A stretch of 49,011 nt of DNA from Methylobacterium sp. J-026 (GCF_022829585.1 NZ_JAKSYC010000305.1:1-49011); one strand, 5' to 3'; shown: positions 31,629 to 41,161, counted from the stretch's first letter. The notes: a model not told the origin generated them from the sequence alone. A program made the numbers and translations.

Positions 31629-33068
31629 TCAGGCCGGGGGGCGGGTCGGGAACCAGTTGCCGTGGAAGCCCGGCGGGATCCGGTGCGCGAGGCGAACGCG
31701 GGCGATGGGCGGGGCCTCGAACGATCGGGCGTCGAGGATGACGAAGTCGGTCGTGTCGTTCGCGGTGTCGATGACGAACCCGACGAGCCAGCCTTCGTCC
31801 TCTGCGGCCCCGGCGCGGGCCGGCACGAAGACGAACTCCCCCGGGACGCGGTCGGCACCGAAGGCGTGCACCCGGCGGCCACCGGTCTCCAGATCGTGCT
31901 TGTAGAGCTCTGTCGCCCCGGCCAGCTGCGTGTTGCCGTCGGCGGGGACACTGACGGTGTAGACGTACCGGTGGCGCTGCCCGAGACGCCGCTCGTCGAT
32001 GCGGGGGAACTCCTGCGCCGCGGGGTCGAGGACCCGCCGCGCGACCCGCTTCGTGCCAGGGTCGATCGTCCAGCGTTCGAGCCGGCCCGGCCTGTCGAGC
32101 CCGCCCCCGGCCGAGGCGAACACCGTCTCGTAGGCGACCACGTCGAGGATCACCCGCCCATCCGCGTCGTCGTAGGCGTTGGCGGCGTGGAACACGAAGC
32201 ACGGTTCGACGGCGCACCACACGATGTCGGCGCCTTCGCCCTGCCGGGGCAGGAGGCCCACGCGGGCCCCGTGGCCGGGGTTCCAGCGGAACGGGAAGCG
32301 GTAACCGGCGAGCAGGGCCCGCAGCGAGAAGGTCACGGGCAGATCCAGGCCGATCGCGAAGCGCGCCGTGATCGCGCAGTCGTGGATGCAGGGGCCGTGC
32401 GCGACCGCCACCGGCACGTCCCGCACGACCCGCCCGGTCGGCGCGACGACGACGTGGCGGACGCTGTCCCAGACGCGGCCGTCATAGGCGATCGCGTGGG
32501 TCTCGCCGGTCAGCGGGTCGCGGTGCGGGTGTCCGGTGAAGGACCCGGCGAGCGTCCCATCGAACGGGTTGTAGCGCTGCACCTCCAGGTCCTGCGCGAG
32601 TTCGACGGGAAAGCTGCCGGCCTCCACCACGGCGAAGATCCGGCCGCCGATCTCGACCACGTTGGTGTTGACGGTGTCGTTGCCGCCCCGGCGCGGCCCG
32701 GACGCGGCGGGACGGCCCAGCGCGGCGGCCGCGGTGCGCGAACCGATCCAGCGGTTGCGATACCACAGCGCTTTGCCGCCCTCGATCGCGAGACCGTGCA
32801 CCATGCCGTCGCCGAGGAACCAATCGTGGCCCCGCCTCGCCGGGCGGACGGGGTTGGCCCCCATCTTGAGGTAGAGGCCGTCGAGCCCGGGCGGGATCGC
32901 CCCGGTCACGGCGAGGTCCCGCAGCGTCAGCTCTTCCCGCATCGGTTCGTGAACGCCGACCACGAAGGGGTTCTGCGTTCCGGGCAGGCGCAGGCGGTTG
33001 CAGGCCGCCACCAGGGCGACGCCGCCCTCGAGGGCGGCGCGGACAGCCGACTGGACGGGGTTCGGCAT
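31629..33068 (-). CDS. carotenoid oxygenase (RPE65/CCD family)
   Basis: 479 residues, full length for the seven-bladed propeller enzymes that split carotenoids, stilbenes or related double bonds with non-haem iron. The four iron-binding histidines can be placed: about His180 in TGHPHRDP, His229 in CIHDCAIT, His294 in CFVFHAANAYD and His469 in GFHGNWFP. LYLKMGANPVRP near residue 67 is the family's N-terminal motif. It is not near carotenoid biosynthesis genes here. The SDR gene is divergent, starting 360 bases away. Substrate unknown; apocarotenoid or lignostilbene cleavage are the usual options. Confidence 0.92.
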   Translation of the reverse strand: MPNPVQSAVRAALEGGVALVAACNRLRLPGTQNPFVVGVHEPMREELTLRDLAVTGAIPPGLDGLYLKMGANPVRPARRGHDWFLGDGMVHGLAIEGGKALWYRNRWIGSRTAAAALGRPAASGPRRGGNDTVNTNVVEIGGRIFAVVEAGSFPVELAQDLEVQRYNPFDGTLAGSFTGHPHRDPLTGETHAIAYDGRVWDSVRHVVVAPTGRVVRDVPVAVAHGPCIHDCAITARFAIGLDLPVTFSLRALLAGYRFPFRWNPGHGARVGLLPRQGEGADIVWCAVEPCFVFHAANAYDDADGRVILDVVAYETVFASAGGGLDRPGRLERWTIDPGTKRVARRVLDPAAQEFPRIDERRLGQRHRYVYTVSVPADGNTQLAGATELYKHDLETGGRRVHAFGADRVPGEFVFVPARAGAAEDEGWLVGFVIDTANDTTDFVILDARSFEAPPIARVRLAHRIPPGFHGNWFPTRPPA

Positions 33069-33428
33069 CGGCAGCGATTCCGGGGAAACGTGGCAGACCG
33101 GGATCTAGTCGGGCGGGGCGCGCCCGGTTCCCGTCGGGGAGGGATCCGAGGACCGATCCGGCCCGCACGCTGACCGAGGCCGAGCCCCACGCGCGCCACG
33201 CCGGGCTGTGCCGTCGAGGCGGCGGATGTCGGGTGCCCCTGACCCTCCTCCGTCGTCGCGACGGCGGCGGCGCGAAGGTCGGTCAAGTCGGGGCGATGCA
33301 CAAGGGCGACGCGCCGCCCCGCCCGCGCGGTCCCTGACGTCTCTGCCGCGCCCGACGACCGGCGGTGACTCTGCCGCAGGAACACGACCGTCCCGCCCCG
33401 GTTCGCTGACCGAGATCGATGGACGGGG
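33069..33428. other. divergent intergenic region
   Basis: 360 bases between the divergent carotenoid oxygenase and SDR genes. No clear operator or -35/-10 pair, and no small gene with a ribosome site. Confidence 0.5.
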
Positions 33429-34433
33429 ATGCGAGACATGGCGCAGATACGCGGATCGACGGTGGTGATCACCGGCGCGTCGAGCGGCATCGGACGGGCC
33501 GCCGCCTACGCCTTCGCGGCCAGAGGCGCGCGCGTCGTCCTCGCGGCCCGCCGTGCCGATGTGCTCGACGATATCGTGCGGGAGATCCGAGACGCGGGCG
33601 GCGCGGCCGTCGCCATCCCGACGGATGTGACCGATTCCGACGCGGTCTTCGCGCTGGCGGAGGGCGCGCGCCGGGCCTTCGGCGGCATCGACGTCTGGAT
33701 CAACAACGCGGGGGCCGGCGTGTTCGGGCCGCTCCTGGACGCGCCGCTCGCCCTGCACCGGCAGACGATCGAGATCAACCTGATGGGCGCGATCCACGGT
33801 GCCTACGCCGTGCTGCCGCACTTCCGGCGCCAGGGGCACGGCACGCTGATCAACACCATCTCGATGGGCGGCTGGGCGCCGACGCCGTTCGCGGCCGCCT
33901 ACACCGCGAGCAAGTTCGGCCTGCGCGGCTTCTCGGCGAGCCTGCGCCAGGAACTCGCCCGCCACCGGCACATCCACGTGTGCGGGGTGTTCCCGGCGAT
34001 CGTCGACACGCCCGGCCTCGAACACGGGGCCAACGTCACGGGCAAGACGCTGAACCCGGGCCACCTCTACTACGCGCCGGAGGACGTGGCCGCGACCTAC
34101 CTGCGCCTGGTCCGGCACCCGCGCCACGAGACGGCGGTCGGCTGGCCCGCCCGCCTCGCCCAGGCCGGCTACGCGCTCGCGCCCGCGCTGACCGAGCGCA
34201 TGATGGGCGCCGGGTTTCGCTTCGCCCTGGACCGTGCCGACCCGGGGCCGCGGACCCACGGGGCGCTGGAGAAGCCGATCCCGCAGGGAACGGGCGCCGA
34301 TGGCGGCTGGCGGGCGCGCAAGGGTGTCCCGTCGGCGGGGACGATGAGCGCCGGGCTGGTCTGGGCCGGCGTCGGTGCCGCCGCGCTGCTCGGCCTCGCC
34401 CTCGGCACGCGGAGGTTGGGACAGCGGAGCTAG
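33429..34433 (+). CDS. short-chain dehydrogenase/reductase with C-terminal membrane helix
   Basis: 334 residues. Classical SDR motifs: cofactor TGASSGIGRAAAYAF, NNAG near residue 95, the structural Asn in IEINLMG, catalytic Ser in TISMGGW and Tyr-x3-Lys in YTASKFG. The protein is ~80 residues longer than a basic SDR; the extension ends in a hydrophobic stretch (LVWAGVGAAALLGLALG) and a basic tail, suggesting a membrane anchor. Such SDRs act on lipid-soluble alcohols, ketones or retinoid-like compounds, consistent with the carotenoid oxygenase next door, but this link is only positional. The ATG at 33438 is an alternative start. Confidence 0.9.
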   Translation: MRDMAQIRGSTVVITGASSGIGRAAAYAFAARGARVVLAARRADVLDDIVREIRDAGGAAVAIPTDVTDSDAVFALAEGARRAFGGIDVWINNAGAGVFGPLLDAPLALHRQTIEINLMGAIHGAYAVLPHFRRQGHGTLINTISMGGWAPTPFAAAYTASKFGLRGFSASLRQELARHRHIHVCGVFPAIVDTPGLEHGANVTGKTLNPGHLYYAPEDVAATYLRLVRHPRHETAVGWPARLAQAGYALAPALTERMMGAGFRFALDRADPGPRTHGALEKPIPQGTGADGGWRARKGVPSAGTMSAGLVWAGVGAAALLGLALGTRRLGQRS

Positions 34434-34896
34434 CCGCATCCGCTCGGACGATCCGCCGGCACCGATGGGCCGGGCCTAGGGACGCCCTGCCGAGCCCCGG
34501 GCCGTCCGCACCCGGCCCGACCGAGCCGGAGGACCGTCGGCGGGACTCGATCGAGGATGCGGCCCCCTGCGGGGAAGCAGGCCGTGAGCGTTCGCGCATG
34601 AGCGAGGCCATTGTTTCGCGAATTCCACATCGAAGATCGCCCTGAGCCCCCGACGAAGACTGGGATTCCGGCTTCGCGCCCGCCGCGGACCCGCCTCGGG
34701 AAGAAGGATCTTCCGAGGCGGCTCTGCGTCCGCTCCGCCGACGCGCCGCCCCTAAGGATAGGCCGTCGCCAAGTCATCGGACATCGCGCGCGAAATTTTG
34801 GAACATCTCGCCAGCTCTGTCGGCGCGGCCGGCGGGAACTGATAAGAAGAGACTCTGACCTGTCGGCGTAATGAACCCGTCAAGTCTTCTCGTGCG
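34434..34896. other. intergenic, upstream of the sigma-54 promoter
   Basis: About 460 bases. No gene supported. CTGTCGGCG occurs twice, at 34817-34825 and 34860-34868, 43 bases apart (about four helical turns), 30-80 bases upstream of the -24 element, where a bacterial enhancer-binding protein would be expected to sit. Confidence 0.5.
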
Positions 34897-34912
34897 TGGC
34901 ACGCGTGTTGCT
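34897..34912 (+). promoter_or_regulatory. sigma-54 (-24/-12) promoter
   Basis: TGGCACG-N4-TTGCT fits the RpoN consensus TGGCACG-N4-TTGCW at every fixed position, with GG and GC correctly spaced. Transcription would begin near 34923, about 20 bases before the TTG start of the peptide-type ABC operon, with GAGGAG between. This implies activation by an enhancer-binding protein, often linked to nitrogen status. Confidence 0.8.
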
Positions 34913-34944
34913 AAAACGGTGGGACGCCTGAGGAGTCTTCCGGC

Positions 34945-36564
34945 TTGCCCCCTTCGTTCAACGTGACCGATCTCTCCCGCCGCACGGTGCTGGCGCTTCC
35001 CCTCGGGCTCGCGGCCGCCGCGAGCGGCGCGCGCGCCGCCGAGCCGAGGCGTGGGGGCACGATGGTGATGATCGTGCATCCCGAGCCCTCGACCCTGGCC
35101 CATTACGCGGTGTCGGCGGGCAACATCCCGCCGATCGCCACGCAGGTCTACGAGGGGCTGTGCACCTACGACTGGGACCAGAATCCGCAGCCGAACCTCG
35201 CCAAGGCCTGGGACGTCGCCCCCGACGGCAGAACCATCACCTTCACACTTCAGGAGGGCGTGACCTTCCACAACGGCAAGCCGTTCACCAGCGCCGACGT
35301 GCAGTACTCCTTCATGGAGATCCTGAAGAAGTACAATCCGATCGCCCCGGTCATGCTCGCGGAGCTGGTCGCCGTCGACACGCCGGACCCGATGACCGCG
35401 GTCCTGCGGCTCGCCAACCCGGCCCCCTACATCATGAAGGCGCTCTCCGGGCGGGACCTGCCGATCCTGTGCCGCTCGGTGTTCGAGGGTACGGACGTCC
35501 TGCAGAACCCCAGCGCCAACAAGCCGATCGGGACCGGTCCGTTCAAGTTCGTGAGCTGGGAGCGGGGCCAGTCCGTGCGCCTGGACCGCAACGCGGCCTA
35601 CTGGAAGCCGGGCCTGCCGTATCTCAACCGGATCGTCGCCCGGTTCATCCCGGACGCGGCCACCCGCTCGGCGGCGATGGAGGCGGGTGAGGCGCATTTC
35701 GCCGGGTACAGCGCGGTCAACTACGCGGACCTCGCCCGGATGAAGACCAACCCGATCCTCGACCTCACCACCAAGGGCTACGAGATGACGCCGGCCCAGA
35801 GCGTCCTGGAGCTGAACGGCCGGCACCCGCAGCTCCAGAAAAAGGCGGTGCGCCAGGCGATCGCCTACGCCATCGACCGCAAGGTCATCCTCAGGGACGT
35901 GATGTTCGGCTACGGCCTGCCGGCCACCGGACCGCTCAGCCGCAAGTTCAAGACCGCCGGCCTCTACACCGACGACGTGCGCCAGTACGACGTCCCGGAC
36001 CGGCTCGACATCGCCAACCGGCTGCTCGATGAGGCCGGCGCCCCGCGCGGCCCGGACGGGACCCGCTTTGCCCTGCACCTGGAGGTGAATTCCTTCGGCG
36101 AGCAGTGGCTGCGGCAGGCCGAGTACCTGAAGCAGGCCCTGGCCATCGTGGGCATCGACGTGACGCTCCGCTCGGAGGACACCGCGACTTGGCTGCGGCG
36201 GGTCTACACGAACTACGATTACGACCTGAACGAGCCGTTCCTGAGCCAGGGCGTCGACCCGGTCTACGGGCTCAACAAGCAGTTCCTCACCAGCCAGATC
36301 CGCAAGGGCGTGACCTTCGTCAACGACACCTTCTACGCGAATCCCGAAGTCGACCGCCTGCTCGGCGAGGGCGCGCGCGAGCCGAACCCGGAGAAGCGGG
36401 GCGCGCTCTACAAGACGGTCCAGCAGATCCTGGCCGAGGACAGCCCGATGATCTGGCTCATCGACGTGCAATACGTCAGCGTCTTCAACCGGCGCCTCAA
36501 GGACCACACCACCGGGCCCCTCGGAACCCAGCAAGCCTTCGAGCGGGCCTGGATGGACACGTAG
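34945..36564 (+). CDS. ABC transporter periplasmic binding protein, family 5 (dipeptide/oligopeptide type)
   Basis: 539 residues starting at TTG 34945, with GAGGAG nine bases upstream. The N-terminus LSRRTVLALPLGLAAAASG is a twin-arginine signal. The mature part is a family-5 solute-binding protein: GGTMVMIVHPEPSTLAHY, VTFHNGKPFTSADVQYS and GTGPFKFVSWERGQSVRL are characteristic. Members bind peptides, nickel, opines, glutathione or amides. First gene of a five-gene operon (binding protein, two permeases, fused ATPase, amidase). Tat export of a binding protein is less common than Sec. Confidence 0.9.
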   Translation: MPPSFNVTDLSRRTVLALPLGLAAAASGARAAEPRRGGTMVMIVHPEPSTLAHYAVSAGNIPPIATQVYEGLCTYDWDQNPQPNLAKAWDVAPDGRTITFTLQEGVTFHNGKPFTSADVQYSFMEILKKYNPIAPVMLAELVAVDTPDPMTAVLRLANPAPYIMKALSGRDLPILCRSVFEGTDVLQNPSANKPIGTGPFKFVSWERGQSVRLDRNAAYWKPGLPYLNRIVARFIPDAATRSAAMEAGEAHFAGYSAVNYADLARMKTNPILDLTTKGYEMTPAQSVLELNGRHPQLQKKAVRQAIAYAIDRKVILRDVMFGYGLPATGPLSRKFKTAGLYTDDVRQYDVPDRLDIANRLLDEAGAPRGPDGTRFALHLEVNSFGEQWLRQAEYLKQALAIVGIDVTLRSEDTATWLRRVYTNYDYDLNEPFLSQGVDPVYGLNKQFLTSQIRKGVTFVNDTFYANPEVDRLLGEGAREPNPEKRGALYKTVQQILAEDSPMIWLIDVQYVSVFNRRLKDHTTGPLGTQQAFERAWMDT

Positions 36565-36568
36565 TCCC

Positions 36569-37540
36569 GTGCGGCTCGCGCGTTTCCTCGGCTACCGGCT
36601 GCTGCTGGCGATCCCGGTAGTGCTGGGCATCGTGGTGCTCAACTTCTTCCTGATCCACCTCGCGCCCGGCGATGCGGCCTCCGTACTGGCCGGCGAGAGC
36701 GGGGCGGCGAGCCCCGAATACATGGAGCAGCTGCGGCACAAGTTCGGCCTCGACCGGCCGCTCCTGGCCCAGTTCGGCGTCTACCTGCTGAACATGGCCC
36801 ACCTCGATCTCGGCTACTCGTTCCGCAACGACAGCCCGGTGGCGAGCCTGATCGTCGACCGGCTCTGGCCCACCGGCCTGCTGATGCTGACCGCCTTCGC
36901 GGCCGCGTTGCTGATCGGGACGCTCCTCGGCCTCGTGGCCGCGACGGGCCGCAATTCCTGGCGCGACGGGATCATCTCCCTCCTCAGCCTCGTGGCCTAC
37001 GCGACCCCGGGCTTCTGGCTCGGGCTGATGATGATCGTGGTGTTCGCCATCCGCCTCGGCTGGCTGCCCACCAGCGGCTACGACACGGTCGGCGCCGACA
37101 ACGAGGGCTGGGACGAGGTCTGGGACGTCGGCCGCCACCTCGTCATGCCGGCCGTCGCCCTCGCGCTGTTCTACCTCGCCGTCTACGCCCGGGTGATGCG
37201 CGCCTCCGTGCTGGAGCAGATCGGCATGGACTACGTCACCACCGCCCGCGCCAAGGGCCAGACCGAGGCCCGGGTGATGACCGGGCACGTCCTGCGCAAC
37301 GCGCTGCTGCCGGTGGTCACCATGGCGGGCGTGCAGGCCGGCAACCTGATCGGCGGCTCGATCGTGGTCGAGACCGTCTTCGGCTGGCCCGGGATCGGCA
37401 CCCTGGCGTTCAACGCCCTCCAGTCGCGCGACCTCAACCTGCTCCTCGGCATCTTCTTCGTCTCGGCCTGCCTCGTGGTGGTGATCAACCTCGTCGTCGA
37501 CCTCGTCTATGTCGGCCTCGATCCGCGGATGGAGCTCTAG
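36569..37540 (+). CDS. ABC transporter permease (DppB type)
   Basis: 323 residues starting at GTG 36569, four bases after the binding-protein gene. Six membrane helices, beginning GYRLLLAIPVVLGIVVLNFFLIH, with the periplasmic loop and GLDRPLLAQFGVYL of the DppB family. The EAA-type loop VTTARAKGQTEARVMTGHV contacts the ATPase. Forms the channel with the DppC-type protein. Confidence 0.92.
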   Translation: MRLARFLGYRLLLAIPVVLGIVVLNFFLIHLAPGDAASVLAGESGAASPEYMEQLRHKFGLDRPLLAQFGVYLLNMAHLDLGYSFRNDSPVASLIVDRLWPTGLLMLTAFAAALLIGTLLGLVAATGRNSWRDGIISLLSLVAYATPGFWLGLMMIVVFAIRLGWLPTSGYDTVGADNEGWDEVWDVGRHLVMPAVALALFYLAVYARVMRASVLEQIGMDYVTTARAKGQTEARVMTGHVLRNALLPVVTMAGVQAGNLIGGSIVVETVFGWPGIGTLAFNALQSRDLNLLLGIFFVSACLVVVINLVVDLVYVGLDPRMEL

Positions 37541-37542
37541 CG

Positions 37543-38370
37543 ATGCGCACGGCCCTGGCGCGGTTCGCGCGCAACCGCCTGGCGCTCGCCGGGGCGGCGG
37601 TTCTCGTCGGACTGGTCGTCCTCGTGGCGCTCACGCCGCTGCTCTATCCCGGCGACCCGTTCCGCCTCGTCGGCCCGGCCCTCCAGCCGCCGGGCCGGTC
37701 GTTCCTGTTCGGCACCGACACGCTGGGGCGGGACGTGGCCGCCGAGATCGCCTACGGCGCCCGCACCTCCCTGATCATCGGCCTCAGCGCGACCGGGGCT
37801 GCGATCCTGCTCGGGACCCTGATCGGCGGGCTCGCCGGCTATTACCGGGGCGGCGTCGAGGTCGCGCTGATGCGGCTGACGGAGTTCTTCCAGACGATCC
37901 CCGCCTTCGTGCTGGCGATCCTGATCGTGGCGATCCTCTCGCCGTCGCTCGGCAGCGAGGTCGTGGCCATCGTGGCCGTCTCCTGGCCCGGCATAGCCCG
38001 TCTCGTGCGCGGGGAGTTCGTGGCGCTCGGCGGCCGCGAATTCGTCCTCGCCTGCGACGGCCTGGGCGCGGGCGACGCCCGCATCGTCTTCCGCCACATG
38101 CTGCCGAACTGCACCTCGGCGATCATCGCGGTCGGGACGCTGCTCATCGGTACGGCGATCCTGATCGAGGCGGGGCTCGCCTTCCTCGGCCTGGGCGATC
38201 CGAACGTGATGAGCTGGGGGCTGATCATCAGCTCGGGCCGCGCGGTCCTCCGGTCGGCGTGGTGGATCTGCACCTTCCCCGGGCTCGCGATCCTGCTGAC
38301 CGTCCTCGGCATCAACCTCGTCGGAGACGGGCTGAACGAGGTCCTGAACCCGAGGCTGCGAGAGCGATGA
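37543..38370 (+). CDS. ABC transporter permease (DppC type)
   Basis: 275 residues. The N-terminus FARNRLALAGAAVLVGLVVLVALTP contains the first membrane helix; LFGTDTLGRDVAAEIAYGARTS is the family signature near residue 58; the EAA loop LACDGLGAGDARIVFRHML is near residue 170. It starts two bases after the DppB-type gene and its stop overlaps the ATPase start (ATGA). Confidence 0.92.
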   Translation: MRTALARFARNRLALAGAAVLVGLVVLVALTPLLYPGDPFRLVGPALQPPGRSFLFGTDTLGRDVAAEIAYGARTSLIIGLSATGAAILLGTLIGGLAGYYRGGVEVALMRLTEFFQTIPAFVLAILIVAILSPSLGSEVVAIVAVSWPGIARLVRGEFVALGGREFVLACDGLGAGDARIVFRHMLPNCTSAIIAVGTLLIGTAILIEAGLAFLGLGDPNVMSWGLIISSGRAVLRSAWWICTFPGLAILLTVLGINLVGDGLNEVLNPRLRER

Positions 38371-39983
38371 GCGACGCCGTCCTCGAGATCGAGAAGCTGA
38401 CGATCACGCTGCCGCCCGGCGCGGACCGGCCGCACGCCGTCACCGATCTGGATCTGGTCCTGCGCCCCGGCGCGGTCACCTGCCTGATCGGCGAGAGCGG
38501 ATCGGGCAAGTCGATGGTGGCCCGTGCGATCCTCGGGCTGCTGCCGGGGCCGCGCGTCCGGGTGGCCGGCGGCCGCATCCAGTTCGAGGGCGATGATCTC
38601 GCGGCGATCACGCCGCGGCGGATGCGCGGCGTCCGGGGCGCGCGCATCGCGATGATCTTCCAGGAGCCCATGACGGCGCTCAACCCGCTCCACACGATCG
38701 GGCGCCAGATCGACGAGGTCCTGCGCATCCACACCCCGCTCGGGCGCGGTGCCCGCCGGACGCGCATCCTCGCGCTCCTCGACAGCGTCCACTTGCCCGA
38801 CCCGGCCCGGCTGCTGCGCGCCTACCCGCATCAGCTCTCGGGCGGCCAGCGCCAGCGGGCGATGATCGCCATGGCGCTGGCGCTAAACCCGCGGCTGCTC
38901 ATCGCCGACGAGCCGACCACGGCGCTCGACGTCACCACGCAGGCGCAGATCCTCCACCTGATCCGCGCCCTGCAGCGCGAGCACGGCACGAGTGTCCTGT
39001 TCATCACGCACGATTTCGGCGTCGTGGCCGACATCGCCGACACGGTGGCGGTGCTGCAGAAGGGCGTCCTGGTCGAGCAGGGGCCCGCGGCCGCGGTGCT
39101 CGGGGCGCCGCAGCATCCCTACACGCGCGCCCTCATCGCCGCCGTGCCGAAGCTGGCGCCGCCGCCGCGCCGGGCCGCCAGCACCGCCCCCCTGGTGGTC
39201 GAGGCCCGGAACGTGGAGAAGACCTACGGTGCCCGGGGCCTGTTCGGGGGCCGCGTCATCCGCGCCCTCGACGGCGTCGACGTCACCCTGCGGCGGGGCG
39301 AGACCCTGGGGCTCGTCGGCGAGAGCGGCTCGGGCAAGAGCACGCTCGCCCGGGCGATCACCCGGCTGATGCCCGTCGACGGCGGGGAGATCCTCCTCGC
39401 CGGGCACAGCGTCGCCGAACTGAGCCGCCGCCAGATGCGCCCGCACCGGCGGCGCGTGCAGATGGTGTTCCAGGACCCCTACGGCTCCCTCGACCCGCGC
39501 CAGCGCGTGATCGACATCGTCGCCGAGGGGCCGATCATCCACGGCACCGAGCCCGGGACCGCGCGGGCCGAGGCGCGCGCGATGCTGGCGCTGGTCGGCC
39601 TCGACCCCGCGGCGGCGCAGCGCTACCCGCACGAGTTCAGCGGCGGCCAGCGCCAGCGGATCGGCATCGCCCGGGCGCTCGCCATGAAGCCCGAGATCCT
39701 GGTGGCCGACGAGCCGGTCTCGGCCCTGGACGTCTCCGTGCAGGCGCAGGTCCTGGCGCTGCTCGCCGACATCAAGGCGCGGCTCCATCTCAGCATGCTG
39801 TTCGTGACCCACGATCTCCGGGTCGCGCTGCAGGTCTGCGACCGGATCGCCGTGATGCGGGCCGGCCAGGTGGTCGAGGTCGCCCCCACGGCCGAGATCT
39901 TCTTCGCGCCCAAGCACCCCTACACCCGGGCGCTGTTCGCCGCCGTGCCCGGCGCCCAGTGGCAGGAGCCGATCCCCGCATGA
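38367..39983 (+). CDS. fused ABC ATPase with two nucleotide-binding domains (DppD-DppF type)
   Basis: 538 residues with two complete ABC cassettes in tandem. First: Walker A GESGSGKSMVARAI, signature LSGGQRQRAMIAMAL, Walker B LLIADEPTTALDV. Second: Walker A GESGSGKSTLARAI, signature FSGGQRQRIGIARAL, Walker B ILVADEPVSALDV. Each is followed by the peptide-type C-terminal region (HPYTRALIAAVP and HPYTRALFAAVP). Together they replace the separate D and F subunits. The ATG at 38367 overlaps the permease stop; a longer open frame from 37509 is an artefact of another frame. Both cassettes look catalytically intact. Confidence 0.93.
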   Translation: MSDAVLEIEKLTITLPPGADRPHAVTDLDLVLRPGAVTCLIGESGSGKSMVARAILGLLPGPRVRVAGGRIQFEGDDLAAITPRRMRGVRGARIAMIFQEPMTALNPLHTIGRQIDEVLRIHTPLGRGARRTRILALLDSVHLPDPARLLRAYPHQLSGGQRQRAMIAMALALNPRLLIADEPTTALDVTTQAQILHLIRALQREHGTSVLFITHDFGVVADIADTVAVLQKGVLVEQGPAAAVLGAPQHPYTRALIAAVPKLAPPPRRAASTAPLVVEARNVEKTYGARGLFGGRVIRALDGVDVTLRRGETLGLVGESGSGKSTLARAITRLMPVDGGEILLAGHSVAELSRRQMRPHRRRVQMVFQDPYGSLDPRQRVIDIVAEGPIIHGTEPGTARAEARAMLALVGLDPAAAQRYPHEFSGGQRQRIGIARALAMKPEILVADEPVSALDVSVQAQVLALLADIKARLHLSMLFVTHDLRVALQVCDRIAVMRAGQVVEVAPTAEIFFAPKHPYTRALFAAVPGAQWQEPIPA

Positions 39984-41161
39984 CGCCCGAGCAGCCCCTC
40001 TCCACGGACCCGTTCCTGCCCGGGCCGCGGGCCCGCGTCGCCGGCGCCGCGACCGGACCGCTCGCCGGCCTCGCCTTCGCCGTCAAGGACCTGATCGACG
40101 TCGCGGGCTTCCCCACGGGGGGCGGCAATCCGGACTGGCCGCGCGTCTACCCGACGCCGGACCGCCACGCCGGCGTGGTGCAGGTGCTGCTCGATGCCGG
40201 CGCCTCGGTCGTCGGCAAGACGGTGACCGACGAGGTCTCCCTGGGGATCCTCGGCGAGAACGCCCATGACGGGACGCCGTTGAACCCGGCGGCGCCGGAC
40301 CGGGTGCCCGGCGGCTCGTCGAGCGGCTCGGCCTCGGCGGTGGCCGCGGGCGCCTGCGACTTCGCGTTGGGGACGGATACCGGCGGCTCCGTGCGCGTGC
40401 CGGCGAGCTTCTGCGGCCTCTACGGGATCCGGCCGACCCACGGCCGGATCGACTTCGCCGGGATCTGCGTCCAGGCGCCGAGTTCGGATACCTGCGGCTG
40501 GTTCGCCCGGGACGCGCGCACCTTCGCGCGGGTCGGCGAGGTCCTGTTTGGCCAGGCGATGCCGGACCACCTGCCGCACACGCTGCTCGTGGCCGCGGAC
40601 GCGCTCGGCTTCGCCGACGCGGCGGTCCAGGAGGCGCTGGCCCCGCAGATCGACCGCCTGGCCGCGCTGATCGGCAATCGCCGCGACGTGACGCTGGCGC
40701 TGCAGGGCCTGTCCGTGTGGCAGCGGGCGCAGCGCGTCCTGCAGAGCAGCGAGGCCTGGCAGACCTTCGAGCCCTGGCTCGATAGCTGCAACCCGCGCCT
40801 GGCCTTCTCGGTCGCCCGGTCCCTGATCCAGGGCGCGACGATGACCGATGCCGAGCGCAGCGCCGCCAGCCTGATGCGGATCGAGGCCCGGGCCCGCCTC
40901 GCGCGGCTGCTTCCCCCCGGCACCATCCTGTGCCTCCCGACCACCCCGTTCCCGGCGCCCCGGCGCGGGCTGCCCCTCGGCGCGCTGCACCCGCTGCGGG
41001 AGCGCATCGCGTGCCTGACGAGCCACGGCGGCCTCACCGGCGTCCCGCAGGTGAATCTGCCGGGCGCGCAGGTCAACGGCGCTCCGCTGGGGCTGTCGAT
41101 CATCGGGGGGCGCGGGACCGACCTCGACCTGATCCGCACCGCGGTCGCCCTGGAGGGCTGA
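39980..41161 (+). CDS. amidase-signature family hydrolase
   Basis: 393 residues. The Ser-Ser-Lys triad elements are present: Lys in FAVKDLIDVAG near residue 35, the glycine/serine-rich GGSSSGSASAVAAG and the nucleophile region LGTDTGGSVRVPASF. The C-terminal QVNLPGAQVNGAPLGLSIIGG is also family-typical. At ~390 residues it resembles AtzE/AmdS-like or plant AMI1-like amidases. The ATG at 39980 overlaps the ATPase stop (ATGA), so the importer and hydrolase are made together: the transporter probably brings in an amide or small peptide-like compound that this enzyme then hydrolyses to release ammonia or an amine (inference). Confidence 0.9.
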   Translation: MTPEQPLSTDPFLPGPRARVAGAATGPLAGLAFAVKDLIDVAGFPTGGGNPDWPRVYPTPDRHAGVVQVLLDAGASVVGKTVTDEVSLGILGENAHDGTPLNPAAPDRVPGGSSSGSASAVAAGACDFALGTDTGGSVRVPASFCGLYGIRPTHGRIDFAGICVQAPSSDTCGWFARDARTFARVGEVLFGQAMPDHLPHTLLVAADALGFADAAVQEALAPQIDRLAALIGNRRDVTLALQGLSVWQRAQRVLQSSEAWQTFEPWLDSCNPRLAFSVARSLIQGATMTDAERSAASLMRIEARARLARLLPPGTILCLPTTPFPAPRRGLPLGALHPLRERIACLTSHGGLTGVPQVNLPGAQVNGAPLGLSIIGGRGTDLDLIRTAVALEG

